From Dehalococcoidia bacterium (GTDB lineage Bacteria; Chloroflexota; Dehalococcoidia; SM23-28-2; RBG-16-64-32): a stretch of 9,232 nucleotides of DNA. The position numbers were made by a program, and so were the translations under genes. Location: the NCBI GenBank assembly GCA_030690405.1, contig JAUYGU010000111.1, forward strand, positions 1 through 9,232, given 5' to 3'. Positions 1-6,491 of the stretch are shown here, piece after piece (position 1 is the stretch's first letter; every line of letters begins with the position of its first letter). Under the pieces are notes generated by a model. It saw nothing but the letters and a program-made list of their open reading frames with translations, did no database searches and had not been told where the DNA came from.

Positions 1-16
1 CCCTGGAGCAACCGCG

Positions 17-45
17 ATTGTAGCACGGGCCTATAGGGGCGTCAA
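17..45 (-). promoter_or_regulatory. Leftward sigma70-like promoter for a gene beyond the left edge
   Basis: Read on the minus strand, TTGACG (45-40) is followed after 17 nt by TACAAT (22-17). This is close to the consensus -35/-10 pair with ideal spacing. The -10 sits in the context GCTACAATCG, which resembles the GCTAGAATCG context of other promoters in this window. Transcription would run left out of the window, so the gene it serves is not visible. It is divergent from the promoter at 247-276. Confidence 0.55.
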
Positions 46-68
46 CGCGATGTGCTGGCCGCATTAAG

Positions 69-107
69 AGAGCGAGCCGGCTGCTGACCGCTCAGCCGGC
101 TCGCTCT
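69..107. repeat. Perfect 15-bp inverted repeat (hairpin) between divergent promoters
   Basis: The arm AGAGCGAGCCGGCTG (69-83) is exactly complementary to 93-107, with a 9-nt loop CTGACCGCT. No T-run follows on the plus strand, and only a short mixed stretch follows on the minus strand, so it does not look like a classical intrinsic terminator. It lies between the leftward promoter and the acyl-CoA synthetase promoter. It could insulate the two units or be a protein-binding palindrome. The role is unknown. Confidence 0.6.
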
Positions 108-143
108 GTGCGTTCGCGGTGCGGGAGGGGGTGCTGACCGCTC
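82..143. repeat. 12-nt direct repeat TGCTGACCGCTC, copies exactly 50 bp apart
   Basis: TGCTGACCGCTC occurs at 82-93, covering the hairpin loop and its edges, and again at 132-143. The two copies are 50 bp apart start to start, close to five helical turns. This could be a paired operator, or a chance or duplication remnant. No regulator gene is visible nearby to support an operator. Confidence 0.4.
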
Positions 144-246
144 CGCTTACTTCGAGCGTTAGGTTAGCGCCGCGCCGGTGGGGGTGGGTTAAAGGCGGGT
201 TAGACGGAAGTAGGAGTTCGGTAAGAAAGAGCGGTTGCCACATCCG
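108..246. other. Non-coding stretch upstream of the acyl-CoA synthetase promoter
   Basis: I see no convincing gene here. The stretch contains the second copy of the 12-nt repeat, a GTTAGGTTAG tandem at 158-167, and GGGTTA at 186-191 and 197-202, which are 11 bp apart. A purine-rich segment lies just upstream of the -35 box. Helically phased GGGTTA words could be operator half-sites, but nothing else supports this. Confidence 0.35.
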
Positions 247-276
247 TTGACCCTCCACCTATCGCCCTGCTAGAAT
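247..276 (+). promoter_or_regulatory. Sigma70-like promoter of the acyl-CoA synthetase gene
   Basis: TTGACC at 247-252 and TAGAAT at 271-276 are separated by 18 nt. They lie upstream of the gene starting at 371, with an expected transcription start near 283 and a leader of about 88 nt. The -10 context GCTAGAATCG recurs upstream of mutL and, as CTAGAATCG, upstream of nuoE. This supports a genuine promoter type in this organism. Confidence 0.65.
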
Positions 277-287
277 CGACCCGAAGT

Positions 288-358
288 TGACGCGCACGTA
301 AAGTTTGCCCGCCCGCGGGCAGGCAGGGTCGAGGGCCACCGGCCCTCGCTTCGCGTCA
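288..358 (+). promoter_or_regulatory. Structured leader: three-way junction ahead of the ribosome binding site
   Basis: TGACGCG (288-294) is complementary to CGCGTCA (352-358). This outer stem encloses two hairpins: TGCCCGC/GCGGGCA (306-312 with 315-321) and the strong CGAGGGCC/GGCCCTCG (330-337 with 341-348, loop ACC). The outer stem closes 2 nt before the Shine-Dalgarno sequence AAGGAGG at 361-367. The fold starts just after the predicted transcription start. I do not recognise a known riboswitch class. A cis-regulatory RNA or a simple mRNA-stabilising structure are both possible. Confidence 0.4.
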
Positions 359-370
359 GTAAGGAGGACG

Positions 371-1879
371 ATGGCCGGACAGACCACGCGGGCCCCAGCC
401 ATGCGCAAGGCAGCCTCCCGCGCGAAGGCGCGCGGCGGCCTCGATCTCCTGCTCCACCCCCGTTCGGTCGCCGTCGCCGGCGCGTCCCCGCCCCAGCCCG
501 GCTTCGGCGGCGTCGGCGCCGGCTTCGTCATCGCCCTCGAGGAGATCGGCTGCCCCGCCGTCTACCCGGTCAACCCCAGCCACCAGGAGATCGAGGGGCT
601 GAGGTGCTACGCGAGCCTCCTCGACATCGAAGGCCCCGTCGACCACGTGATCTCCAGCGTCCCCGCACGCGTCGTCGCCTCCCTCGTCGACGACTGCATC
701 GCCAAGGGCGTTCGCTCCATCCACTTCTTCACCGCCGGCTTCAGCGAGACCGGCGAGGAGGAGCTGGCGGAGCTGGAGGCGCAGGTCGTCCGGCGCGCGG
801 TGGACGCCGGCATCCGCGTCATCGGCCCCAACTGCATGGGGCTCTACGTCCCCGCCTCGCACCTCTCCTTCATGCCCGGCTTCCCCGCGGAGCCCGGCAA
901 CGTCGCCTTCGTCTCCCAGAGCGGGGGCAACGCCGCCGACATGGTCTTCACGGCAGCGGCCCGCGGAGTCCGCTTCTCGAAGGTCGTCAGCTACGGCAAC
1001 GCCGCCGACATCGATGAGAGCGAGCTGCTGGACTACCTGGCCGGCGACCCCGAGAGCGAGATCATCTGCGCCTACATCGAGGGCGTGAAGGACGGCCGCC
1101 GCTTCCTCCAGGCGATGCGCAAGGCAGCGGCCGCCAAGCCCGTGATCGTCCTCAAGGGCGGGCGCACGGAGGCCGGCACCCGCGCCGTGCACTCGCACAC
1201 CGGCTCGCTCGCCGGCTCCATGCGCGTGTTCGACGCCCTGCTTCGGCAGGTCAGCGCGGTGCGGGCCGACAGCGTGCAGGAGATGGTGGACCTGGCGGTG
1301 GCGTTCCGCTGCAGCGGCCTGGCGGAGAGCGGCCCCGGTGCCTTCACCGGGCCGGGCGTCGCCGTCGTGGGCGGCGGCGGCGGCTTCAGCGTCTTCGCCG
1401 CCGACGAGCTGGACGAGGCCGGCCTGAGCTGCCCCGTCCTCCCGGAGGCGACCCAGAAGGCGCTGCGGGAGTTCCACCCCGTGGCCGGCACCAGCGTCCG
1501 CAACCCCGTGGACACCATCATCATCTTCGACCCCGCGAAGCTGCGCGAGACCGTGGGCATCATCGGCGCGGCGGAGAACATCGACGCCGTGATGTTCCAC
1601 CTCAGCTTCAGCTTCGGCGGCTGGCGGCGCTCCGCCTCCTGGTTCGACCCCAACACCTACCGCGAGCGTGCCGTCGAGGCGCTGGTGGGGGCACGCGACG
1701 CCTGCGGCAAGCCCATCGTGGTCGTCCTCCGGCCGCCGCTGGACGTACAGGCGATGGCGCAGTCGATGGCGTTCCAGGAGATGTGCTGGGGGGAGCACAT
1801 CCCGGTGTTCCCCACCATCCCCCGCGCCGCCAGCGCCTTCGCGAAGCTCCTCCGCTGGCGCCAAAACCGCAAGCCGTAG
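371..1879 (+). CDS. ADP-forming acyl-CoA synthetase, CoA-binding/ligase (alpha) half
   Basis: This 502-residue cytoplasmic protein belongs to the NDP-forming acyl-CoA synthetase / succinyl-CoA ligase superfamily, which interconverts acyl-CoA, phosphate and ADP with acid, CoA and ATP. A Rossmann-like CoA-binding domain fills the N-terminal third (VAVAGAS near residue 35; GPNCMGL 152-158). The ligase domain follows, with SQSGG (182-186), SHTGSLAG with the expected phospho-histidine at His276, and NPVD (378-381). The ATP-grasp (beta) domain of fused homologues is absent, and no separate beta gene is in the window. The start at 371 is chosen because AAGGAGG precedes it by 3 nt and the family homology begins soon after an Ala/Arg-rich lead. 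An in-frame ATG at 401 is an alternative. The stop TAG lies inside a repeat. The acyl substrate cannot be told from sequence. Confidence 0.85.
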   Translation: MAGQTTRAPAMRKAASRAKARGGLDLLLHPRSVAVAGASPPQPGFGGVGAGFVIALEEIGCPAVYPVNPSHQEIEGLRCYASLLDIEGPVDHVISSVPARVVASLVDDCIAKGVRSIHFFTAGFSETGEEELAELEAQVVRRAVDAGIRVIGPNCMGLYVPASHLSFMPGFPAEPGNVAFVSQSGGNAADMVFTAAARGVRFSKVVSYGNAADIDESELLDYLAGDPESEIICAYIEGVKDGRRFLQAMRKAAAAKPVIVLKGGRTEAGTRAVHSHTGSLAGSMRVFDALLRQVSAVRADSVQEMVDLAVAFRCSGLAESGPGAFTGPGVAVVGGGGGFSVFAADELDEAGLSCPVLPEATQKALREFHPVAGTSVRNPVDTIIIFDPAKLRETVGIIGAAENIDAVMFHLSFSFGGWRRSASWFDPNTYRERAVEALVGARDACGKPIVVVLRPPLDVQAMAQSMAFQEMCWGEHIPVFPTIPRAASAFAKLLRWRQNRKP

Positions 1880-1903
1880 GGGCGACCCCCTGTGGTCGCC
1901 CAC
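1874..1903 (+). repeat. 30-nt hairpin repeat, copy A, containing the acyl-CoA synthetase stop
   Basis: The stem GGGCGACC (1880-1887) pairs with GGTCGCCC (1894-1901) around the loop CCCTGT. The GTAG at the left end supplies the stop codon TAG at 1877-1879. The element is identical over 30 nt to the copy at 2016-2045. With no T-run it is a poor intrinsic terminator, but a hairpin directly at the stop could protect the mRNA 3' end. Confidence 0.8.
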
Positions 1904-1928
1904 CTGGCTCACGCCAACCGCTCGCCTT

Positions 1929-1988
1929 GTCGCCGGAGGCGACTCGCCTGTCGCACAGGGCGACTCGCAGAGGCGAGGGCGAGAGCCC
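1929..1988. repeat. Four tandem small hairpins in the convergent intergenic gap
   Basis: Four adjacent inverted repeats fill this segment: GTCGCC/GGCGAC (1929-1943), CCTGT/ACAGG (1947-1959), CTCGC/GCGAG (1964-1977) and GGGC/GCCC (1977-1988). GGCGACTCGC occurs twice inside it. Together with the flanking 30-nt repeats this makes the whole gap between the converging genes palindromic. It looks like a REP-type composite element, possibly acting as a bidirectional transcription barrier. Confidence 0.55.
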
Positions 1989-2015
1989 GCCGAAGGACCG
2001 TGCAGCGTATCGGCC

Positions 2016-2045
2016 CCGTAGGGGCGACCCCCTGTGGTCGCCCAC
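2016..2045 (+). repeat. 30-nt hairpin repeat, copy B
   Basis: This copy is identical over 30 nt to 1874-1903, 142 bp downstream in the same orientation. The stem is GGGCGACC (2022-2029) with GGTCGCCC (2036-2043), loop CCCTGT. It ends 12 nt before the mutL stop codon. The exact identity of two neighbouring copies suggests recent duplication or ongoing homogenisation. Confidence 0.8.
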
Positions 2046-2049
2046 TGCA

Positions 2050-2061
2050 CGCGCCCCCTAC
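2050..2061 (-). repeat. GTAGGGGGCGCG word holding the mutL stop codon
   Basis: Read on the minus strand this is GTAGGGGGCGCG, whose TAG (2060-2058) is the mutL stop. The same 12-nt word, in the same register, holds the nuoF stop at 6475-6486. Its end is inverted relative to the GTAGGGGC ends of copies A and B, so the gap from 1876 to 2061 is bounded by inverted GTAGGGG ends. It may be a degenerate or terminal part of the same repeat family. Confidence 0.5.
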
Positions 2062-3758
2062 CTCCGCCCGAACTGCCGCGCCAGCGTCTCGGCGCTCATG
2101 TGGATCATCGTCGGGCGGCCGTGGGGGCAGGTATGCGGCGCCTCCGACGCCTCCAGCAGGCTGACCAGCTCCCGCATCTCCTCCGAGCTCAGCGTCTGGC
2201 CGGCGCGGATCGCGCCGTGGCAGGCCAGCGACATCGCCACCCGGTCGCGGCGGTCGCCCTCGCCCTCCTCCAGCATCAGGTCCAGGAACGAGGCCACCGC
2301 CTGCCGCGGGTCTGACGCCGCCAGCGGCGCCGGCAGCGCCCGCACCAGGTAAGAACCCTCGCCGAACGGCTCCACCTGGAAGCCGTGCTCCCGCAACAAC
2401 TCCTCATGCTCTGCCAGCAGCGTCCGCTGCGGCGGCGAAAGCTCCAGCGTCACCGGCTCCAGCAGCGCCTGCGCATCGGGCCGCTGCTCCAGTCGCTGCC
2501 GGCAGAACCGCTCGTAGAGGACGCGCTCGTGCGCCGCGTGCTGGTCGATCATGTACATGCCGTCCGGTCCCTCGGCGATCACGTACGTGCTCCCGAACTG
2601 GCCGATCACCCGCAGCGCCGGCAGGGCGGCGGCCGGCGTCGCCGCGACAGCCGTCTCTTCGGCCGCGATCCCTGACTCGCGGCGCTCCAGCGACCGCGCG
2701 TGCTCCCACAACGGTGGCATCGAGGGCTGCACCGCCAGCTCCAGCCCTCCCACCGACGCGGCCACGGGCACGGGCGCCGATTCGAGCAGGGCGGTCCGCA
2801 CCGCGCGCTGCACCGCCCCGAACGCCGCCGACTCGTCGCGGAAGCGCACCTCCGCCTTCGCCGGGTGGACGTTCACGTCCACATCCTCGAACGGCAGCCG
2901 CAGGTGGAGCACCACGATCGGGTAGCGGCCGACCATGAGCAGGCCGCGGTACGCCTCCTCTACGGCGTAGGCCAGCCGCCGGCTCTGAACCCAGCGCCCG
3001 TTCACGAACAGGCTCACGTAGCCGCGACCGGCGCGGCTGACGTGCGGCGTAGCCACGAGCCCATCGACGGCGATCGGTCCCTCCCCCGGAGCGACCGGCA
3101 GCATCGCCGACGCCACGTCGGTGCCGTACACGGCGGCGATCGCGTCGCGGAGATCGCCGTTGCCGTCCGTCAGCAGCGCCGAGCGTCCATCGAGCGTCAG
3201 CGAGAAGCGCACGGCCGGGCGGGCGAGCGCGTAGTGGCTCACGACCGAGGCGATCTGGTTCGCCTCCGACAACGGCGAGCGAAGGAACTTGCGACGCGCC
3301 GGCTGCCGCACGAATAGCTCGCGCACGGTCACCGTCGTGCCGGCTGGAGCGCCCCGCTCGCCGCGCTCCAACACCACGCCGCCCTCGAGGCGTACATAGG
3401 CCGCCGCCTGCGCCCCGGGCGGCCGCGACGCCATCTCCACCTCGCTTACGGCGGCTATCGCCGGAAGCGCCTCGCCCCGGAAGCCCAGCGTCTCGATGCG
3501 CAGGAGCTCTTCATCGGCTAGCTTGCTCGTAGCGTGGCGCGCGAACGCCACCTCCAGCTCCTCGGCGGCCAGGCCGCAGCCGTCGTCGGAGACGCGGATG
3601 CTCTCCAGGCCGCCCGCCGTCACTTCCACGCTCACCGCCCTCGCCCCGGCGTCCAGGGCGTTCTCCACCAGCTCCTTGACCACGGAGGCGGGCCGCTCCA
3701 CCACCTCGCCGGCGGCGATCCTGGCGGCGACTTCCGGGCTGAGCACGCGGATGGTCAA
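2058..3758 (-). CDS. mutL: DNA mismatch repair protein MutL with endonuclease motif
   Basis: This 566-residue MutL couples mismatch recognition by MutS to strand incision. The N-terminal GHKL ATPase shows VKELVENALDAGA (28-40), DDGCGL (58-63), GFRGEAL (92-98) and the GTTVTV/LF segment near 141-150. A variable linker (about 325-380) leads to the C-terminal dimerisation domain. That domain carries the metal-binding endonuclease motif DQHA-x2-E-x4-E (405-416), ACHGAIRAG (512-520), CPHGRP (544-549) and a terminal FGR. QALLEP (430-435) fits the sliding-clamp motif Qxx[L/I]xP. These features fit a MutH-independent nicking MutL. The start is TTG: AAGGAG lies 5 nt upstream and homology begins at once (RVLSPEVAARIAAGEVVERP). 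It is 61 nt downstream of mutS on the same strand. Confidence 0.96.
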   Translation of the reverse strand: MTIRVLSPEVAARIAAGEVVERPASVVKELVENALDAGARAVSVEVTAGGLESIRVSDDGCGLAAEELEVAFARHATSKLADEELLRIETLGFRGEALPAIAAVSEVEMASRPPGAQAAAYVRLEGGVVLERGERGAPAGTTVTVRELFVRQPARRKFLRSPLSEANQIASVVSHYALARPAVRFSLTLDGRSALLTDGNGDLRDAIAAVYGTDVASAMLPVAPGEGPIAVDGLVATPHVSRAGRGYVSLFVNGRWVQSRRLAYAVEEAYRGLLMVGRYPIVVLHLRLPFEDVDVNVHPAKAEVRFRDESAAFGAVQRAVRTALLESAPVPVAASVGGLELAVQPSMPPLWEHARSLERRESGIAAEETAVAATPAAALPALRVIGQFGSTYVIAEGPDGMYMIDQHAAHERVLYERFCRQRLEQRPDAQALLEPVTLELSPPQRTLLAEHEELLREHGFQVEPFGEGSYLVRALPAPLAASDPRQAVASFLDLMLEEGEGDRRDRVAMSLACHGAIRAGQTLSSEEMRELVSLLEASEAPHTCPHGRPTMIHMSAETLARQFGRR

Positions 3759-3763
3759 GATGG

Positions 3764-3769
3764 CTCCTT
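3764..3769 (-). promoter_or_regulatory. Shine-Dalgarno site that fixes the TTG start of mutL
   Basis: AAGGAG on the minus strand lies 5 nt before the TTG at 3758-3756. No in-frame ATG or GTG fits this site. The conserved MutL N-terminus begins immediately after the TTG. Confidence 0.8.
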
Positions 3770-3776
3770 GTCGGCG

Positions 3777-3805
3777 ATTCTAGCACGCCCGTTCCGGCGG
3801 GGGAA
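3777..3805 (-). promoter_or_regulatory. Possible internal promoter for mutL
   Basis: TAGAAT (3782-3777, minus strand) sits in the context GCTAGAATCG, as at the acyl-CoA synthetase promoter. At 17 nt upstream, TTCCCC (3805-3800) is only a weak -35 match and lies in the loop of a 6-bp hairpin CCGGCG/CGCCGG (3794-3799 with 3808-3813). The predicted transcript would have a short leader of about 12-14 nt that still contains the Shine-Dalgarno site. It may let mutL be made independently of mutS. Confidence 0.4.
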
Positions 3806-3819
3806 GACGCCGGCTGCGA

Positions 3820-6402
3820 CTAGGGCTGACCGGCCTGGCGCGCCCGCTCGGCAAGCTCGTACAGCCGCGTCAGCGCCTGCAGCGGCGTCATGGAGTCGAC
3901 GTCCGTCTCCGCAAGCTCCCGCAGGAGGGCGCTGTTGGCGGCGAACAGCGGCAGCTGCGGCGACTCCTCCCTCCGTCCTCGCGCGGGCCTCGACGTGTCC
4001 CGCCGCGACGCCTCCAGCTCCTCGAGAAGCTCCTGCGCCCGCAGCACAACGGGCTTCGGCAGGCCCGCCAGTTGCGCCACCTGAACGCCGTAGGAGCGGT
4101 CGGCGCCGCCGGGCAGGATCCGGTGCAGGAACACGATCCCGCCCGCATGCTCGGACACCGCCACGTTGTAGTTGCGTACCCGCGGCAGCAGCGACTCCAG
4201 CTCCACCAGCTCGTGGTAGTGCGTCGCGAACAGCGTCCGCGCCGCCAGCTCCGCGCGGCTGTGCAGAAACTCCACAACCGCCCGCGCGATCGCCATGCCG
4301 TCGTAGGTGCTCGTGCCGCGGCCTATCTCATCGAACAGCAGCAGCGACCTGCGCGTCGCGCTGTGCAGGATAGCCGCTGTCTCCAGCATCTCCACCATGA
4401 ACGTCGAATGCCCGGCCGCGATGTCGTCCGTCGCGCCCACGCGGCTGAAGATGCGGTCGGCAACGCCGATCCGCGCCTCGGCCGCCGGCACGAACGACCC
4501 GATCTGCGCCAGCAGGACGATGAGCGCGACCTGGCGCAGGTAGGTGGACTTGCCGGCCATGTTCGGGCCCGTGAGGATCGTGATCTGGGCATCGCTCGCC
4601 GCCAAATAGGCGTCGTTCGGCACGAATCCGTCCGAAAGCGAGCGCTCCACCACCGGGTGCCGCCCGTCCCGTATCGCGATGACGTCGCTCTCATCGACAG
4701 TGGGGCGCACGTAGCGGCGGCGCACTGCGGCCTCGGCCAGGCCGCAGAAGACGTCCACCAGCGACACCGCCGCCGCCGTCTCCCGAACGCGCTCGCCGCC
4801 GGCCGCGACCTGAGCGCAGACCTGGCGGAACAGCGTCTCCTCCAGCTCCTGCTGGCGCTCGCGGGCGTGCAGGATGCGGAACTCGTAGTCCTGGAGCTCC
4901 GCCGTGGTGAACCGCTCGCCGCCAACCAGCGTCTGCCGCCGCTGGTAGTCGGCGGGGGCCGCCTTCATGTTCGCCTTCGACACCTCGATGTAGAAGCCGA
5001 AGACCTTGTTGTAGCCCACCTTCAGCGTCTTGATGCCGGTGCGCTCGCGCTCGCGGCGCTCCAGGTCGGCCAGGAACTGCCGCGCGTCCCGCGCCGTCGC
5101 GCGCAGCGTGTCCAGCTCCTCCGAGAAGCCGGGCCGGATGACGGCCTCGCCCGCCGGCTCGTCCGCGATCGCCCCGGCGATGAGCTCCACGGTCTCGCGA
5201 CAGGGGTGCAGATTCGCGACCAGCTCCTCGTGGGCCCGCCGCTTTCCATCGGCGGAGGCCGGGTCGCCGTCGAGGCCGCGCTGGAGCTCGGGGGCCAGCT
5301 CCAGGCCGCGCCGCAGCGCCACCAGGTCCCGCGGCGTCGCCGAGCCGGCGCCCACGCGCGTGATGATCCGCTCCAGGTCCGGCATCTTCGCCAGGATTCC
5401 CGATACGCGCCCGCGCCGCACCGCCGAATCGAAGAAGAGCTGCACGCCGTCCTGGCGGCGGGCGATCTCGCCCACATCCAGCAGCGGCTGCCCCAGCCAG
5501 CGCCGCAGCAGCCGTGCCCCCATCGCCGTCCGCGTCTCGTCGATCACAGCGAGGAGCGACGAGTCAGGCGTGTCGGCGCGGAGGGAGGCGAACAGCTCCA
5601 GGTTCCGCCGCGTGACCGCGTCCATGCCCATGAACCCATCGCCTCGGTAATACGATACGCGGCTCACCTGCGGCAGCAGCGCCTTCTGGTTCTCCTCGAG
5701 GTAGGCGATGACCGCCCCCGCGGCGGTCGCCGCCGGCGTGTACCCCGCGAGGCCGAGCCCCTCCAGCGAGGGCGCGCCGAAGTGCGATAGCAACCGCTCC
5801 ACCGCCGCCCGTTCGTCGAAGGCGGCGGCGGGCAGCGGCGAAAGCGTCGCTTTCACGCCCTCCGGCGGCGACACGCCCGGCGGCAGCAGCAGCTCGGCGG
5901 GAGAGAGCCGGTCCAGCTCGGCGGCGAGGGCGTCGCCGCCCGCGTCCAGCTGCGTGCAGACGAACTCGCCGGTGGAGACGTCCACGTAGGCCAGCCCGGC
6001 CGCGCCGTTGCCCGGAGCCAGGGCCGCCAGGTAGTTGTTGGCGCCCCGCTGCAGCAGGTTGTCCTCCACCAGCGTCCCCGGGCTCACCACCCGCACCACC
6101 TGCCGGTCGACGATCTTCTTCCCCTTCCCCGGCTCCTCCATCTGCTCGCAGATCGCGACCTTGTACCCCTTCGCGATCAGCTTCGCCAGGTAGGCGTCGA
6201 GGGCGTGGTGGGGGATGCCCGCGAGGGGGACCCGCTGGTCCTTGCCTATCGGGCGCGAGGTGAGGACGATGTTGAGCTCACGGGCGACGGTCTCGGCGTC
6301 CTGGTCGAACGTCTCGTAGAAGTCGCCGAGGCGAAAGAAGAGGATAGCATGCGGGTATCGCCGCTTTATGTCGAGGTACTGCCGCCTAAGGGGCGTTGTC
6401 AC
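3820..6402 (-). CDS. mutS: DNA mismatch repair protein MutS
   Basis: This 860-residue mismatch-recognition ATPase is close in length to E. coli MutS. The mismatch-binding domain has GDFYE (26-30), whose Phe28 and Glu30 match the residues that contact the mispair. Connector, core lever and clamp domains follow. The ATPase has Walker A GPNMAGKST (611-619 region), Walker B LLLFDEIGRGTS with Asp691-Glu692, and THYHEL (728-733). QLPLF (816-820) matches the sliding-clamp binding motif. The C-terminal helix (about 838-856, SMTPLQALTRLYELAERA) is typical of MutS. The start is GTG, 11 nt after GGAGG, with homology from the first residues. It is directly followed by mutL, an arrangement consistent with co-transcription. 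Confidence 0.97.
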   Translation of the reverse strand: MTTPLRRQYLDIKRRYPHAILFFRLGDFYETFDQDAETVARELNIVLTSRPIGKDQRVPLAGIPHHALDAYLAKLIAKGYKVAICEQMEEPGKGKKIVDRQVVRVVSPGTLVEDNLLQRGANNYLAALAPGNGAAGLAYVDVSTGEFVCTQLDAGGDALAAELDRLSPAELLLPPGVSPPEGVKATLSPLPAAAFDERAAVERLLSHFGAPSLEGLGLAGYTPAATAAGAVIAYLEENQKALLPQVSRVSYYRGDGFMGMDAVTRRNLELFASLRADTPDSSLLAVIDETRTAMGARLLRRWLGQPLLDVGEIARRQDGVQLFFDSAVRRGRVSGILAKMPDLERIITRVGAGSATPRDLVALRRGLELAPELQRGLDGDPASADGKRRAHEELVANLHPCRETVELIAGAIADEPAGEAVIRPGFSEELDTLRATARDARQFLADLERRERERTGIKTLKVGYNKVFGFYIEVSKANMKAAPADYQRRQTLVGGERFTTAELQDYEFRILHARERQQELEETLFRQVCAQVAAGGERVRETAAAVSLVDVFCGLAEAAVRRRYVRPTVDESDVIAIRDGRHPVVERSLSDGFVPNDAYLAASDAQITILTGPNMAGKSTYLRQVALIVLLAQIGSFVPAAEARIGVADRIFSRVGATDDIAAGHSTFMVEMLETAAILHSATRRSLLLFDEIGRGTSTYDGMAIARAVVEFLHSRAELAARTLFATHYHELVELESLLPRVRNYNVAVSEHAGGIVFLHRILPGGADRSYGVQVAQLAGLPKPVVLRAQELLEELEASRRDTSRPARGRREESPQLPLFAANSALLRELAETDVDSMTPLQALTRLYELAERARQAGQP

Positions 6403-6449
6403 CGGCGGGGCTTCCTCCGGAGGGCTGGGACGCGCGGTTATCGAGGGGT

Positions 6450-6455
6450 ATTATA
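6450..6455 (-). promoter_or_regulatory. Probable -10 box of the mutSL promoter
   Basis: A perfect TATAAT (minus strand, 6455-6450) lies in the 80-nt gap between nuoF and mutS. It would give a transcription start near 6443 and a leader of about 40 nt. The -35 region at 17 nt spacing is CGCGGC, not a match, and the TG before TATAAT abuts the box without the 1-nt gap of an extended -10. It is therefore either activator-dependent or weak. Confidence 0.45.
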
Positions 6456-6470
6456 CAGCGACGCGCCCAC

Positions 6471-6491
6471 GGGCCGCGCCCCCTACGGCCC
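6471..6491 (-). repeat. Hairpin with GTAGGGGGCGCG word holding the nuoF stop codon
   Basis: GGGCCG (6471-6476) pairs with CGGCCC (6486-6491), and the nuoF stop TAG lies in the loop. The minus-strand word GTAGGGGGCGCG (6486-6475) is identical to that at the mutL stop. It is probably a relative of the repeats at 1874, 2016, 8349 and 9141. Confidence 0.5.

Noticed and set aside
171..203. G-rich stretch as a G-quadruplex
   Set aside because: It lacks four well-spaced runs of three or more G, so only a weak two-tier structure could form.
287..292. A second TTGACG as a -35 box upstream of the acyl-CoA synthetase gene
   Set aside because: No -10-like hexamer lies 16-19 nt downstream. The sequence is better used as the outer stem of the leader fold.
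356..2050. Long minus-strand open frame of 564 codons opposite the acyl-CoA synthetase gene
   Set aside because: Its predicted protein is low-complexity (rich in Gly, Ala, Asp, His and Arg) with no recognisable domain. The opposite strand encodes a clear enzyme with conserved motifs. Such mirror frames are common in GC-rich DNA.
1874..2061. CRISPR array from the two identical 30-nt repeats
   Set aside because: There are only two copies, the 112-nt spacing is far longer than a spacer and is itself palindromic, and no cas genes are present.
3794..3813. Hairpin CCGGCG/CGCCGG after mutS as an intrinsic terminator
   Set aside because: The stem is only 6 bp and no T-run follows on the minus strand, so strong termination before mutL is not supported.
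4072..5790. Plus-strand open frame of 572 codons inside mutS
   Set aside because: It is antisense to strongly conserved MutS sequence and its translation is Arg/His/Gln-rich without domains.
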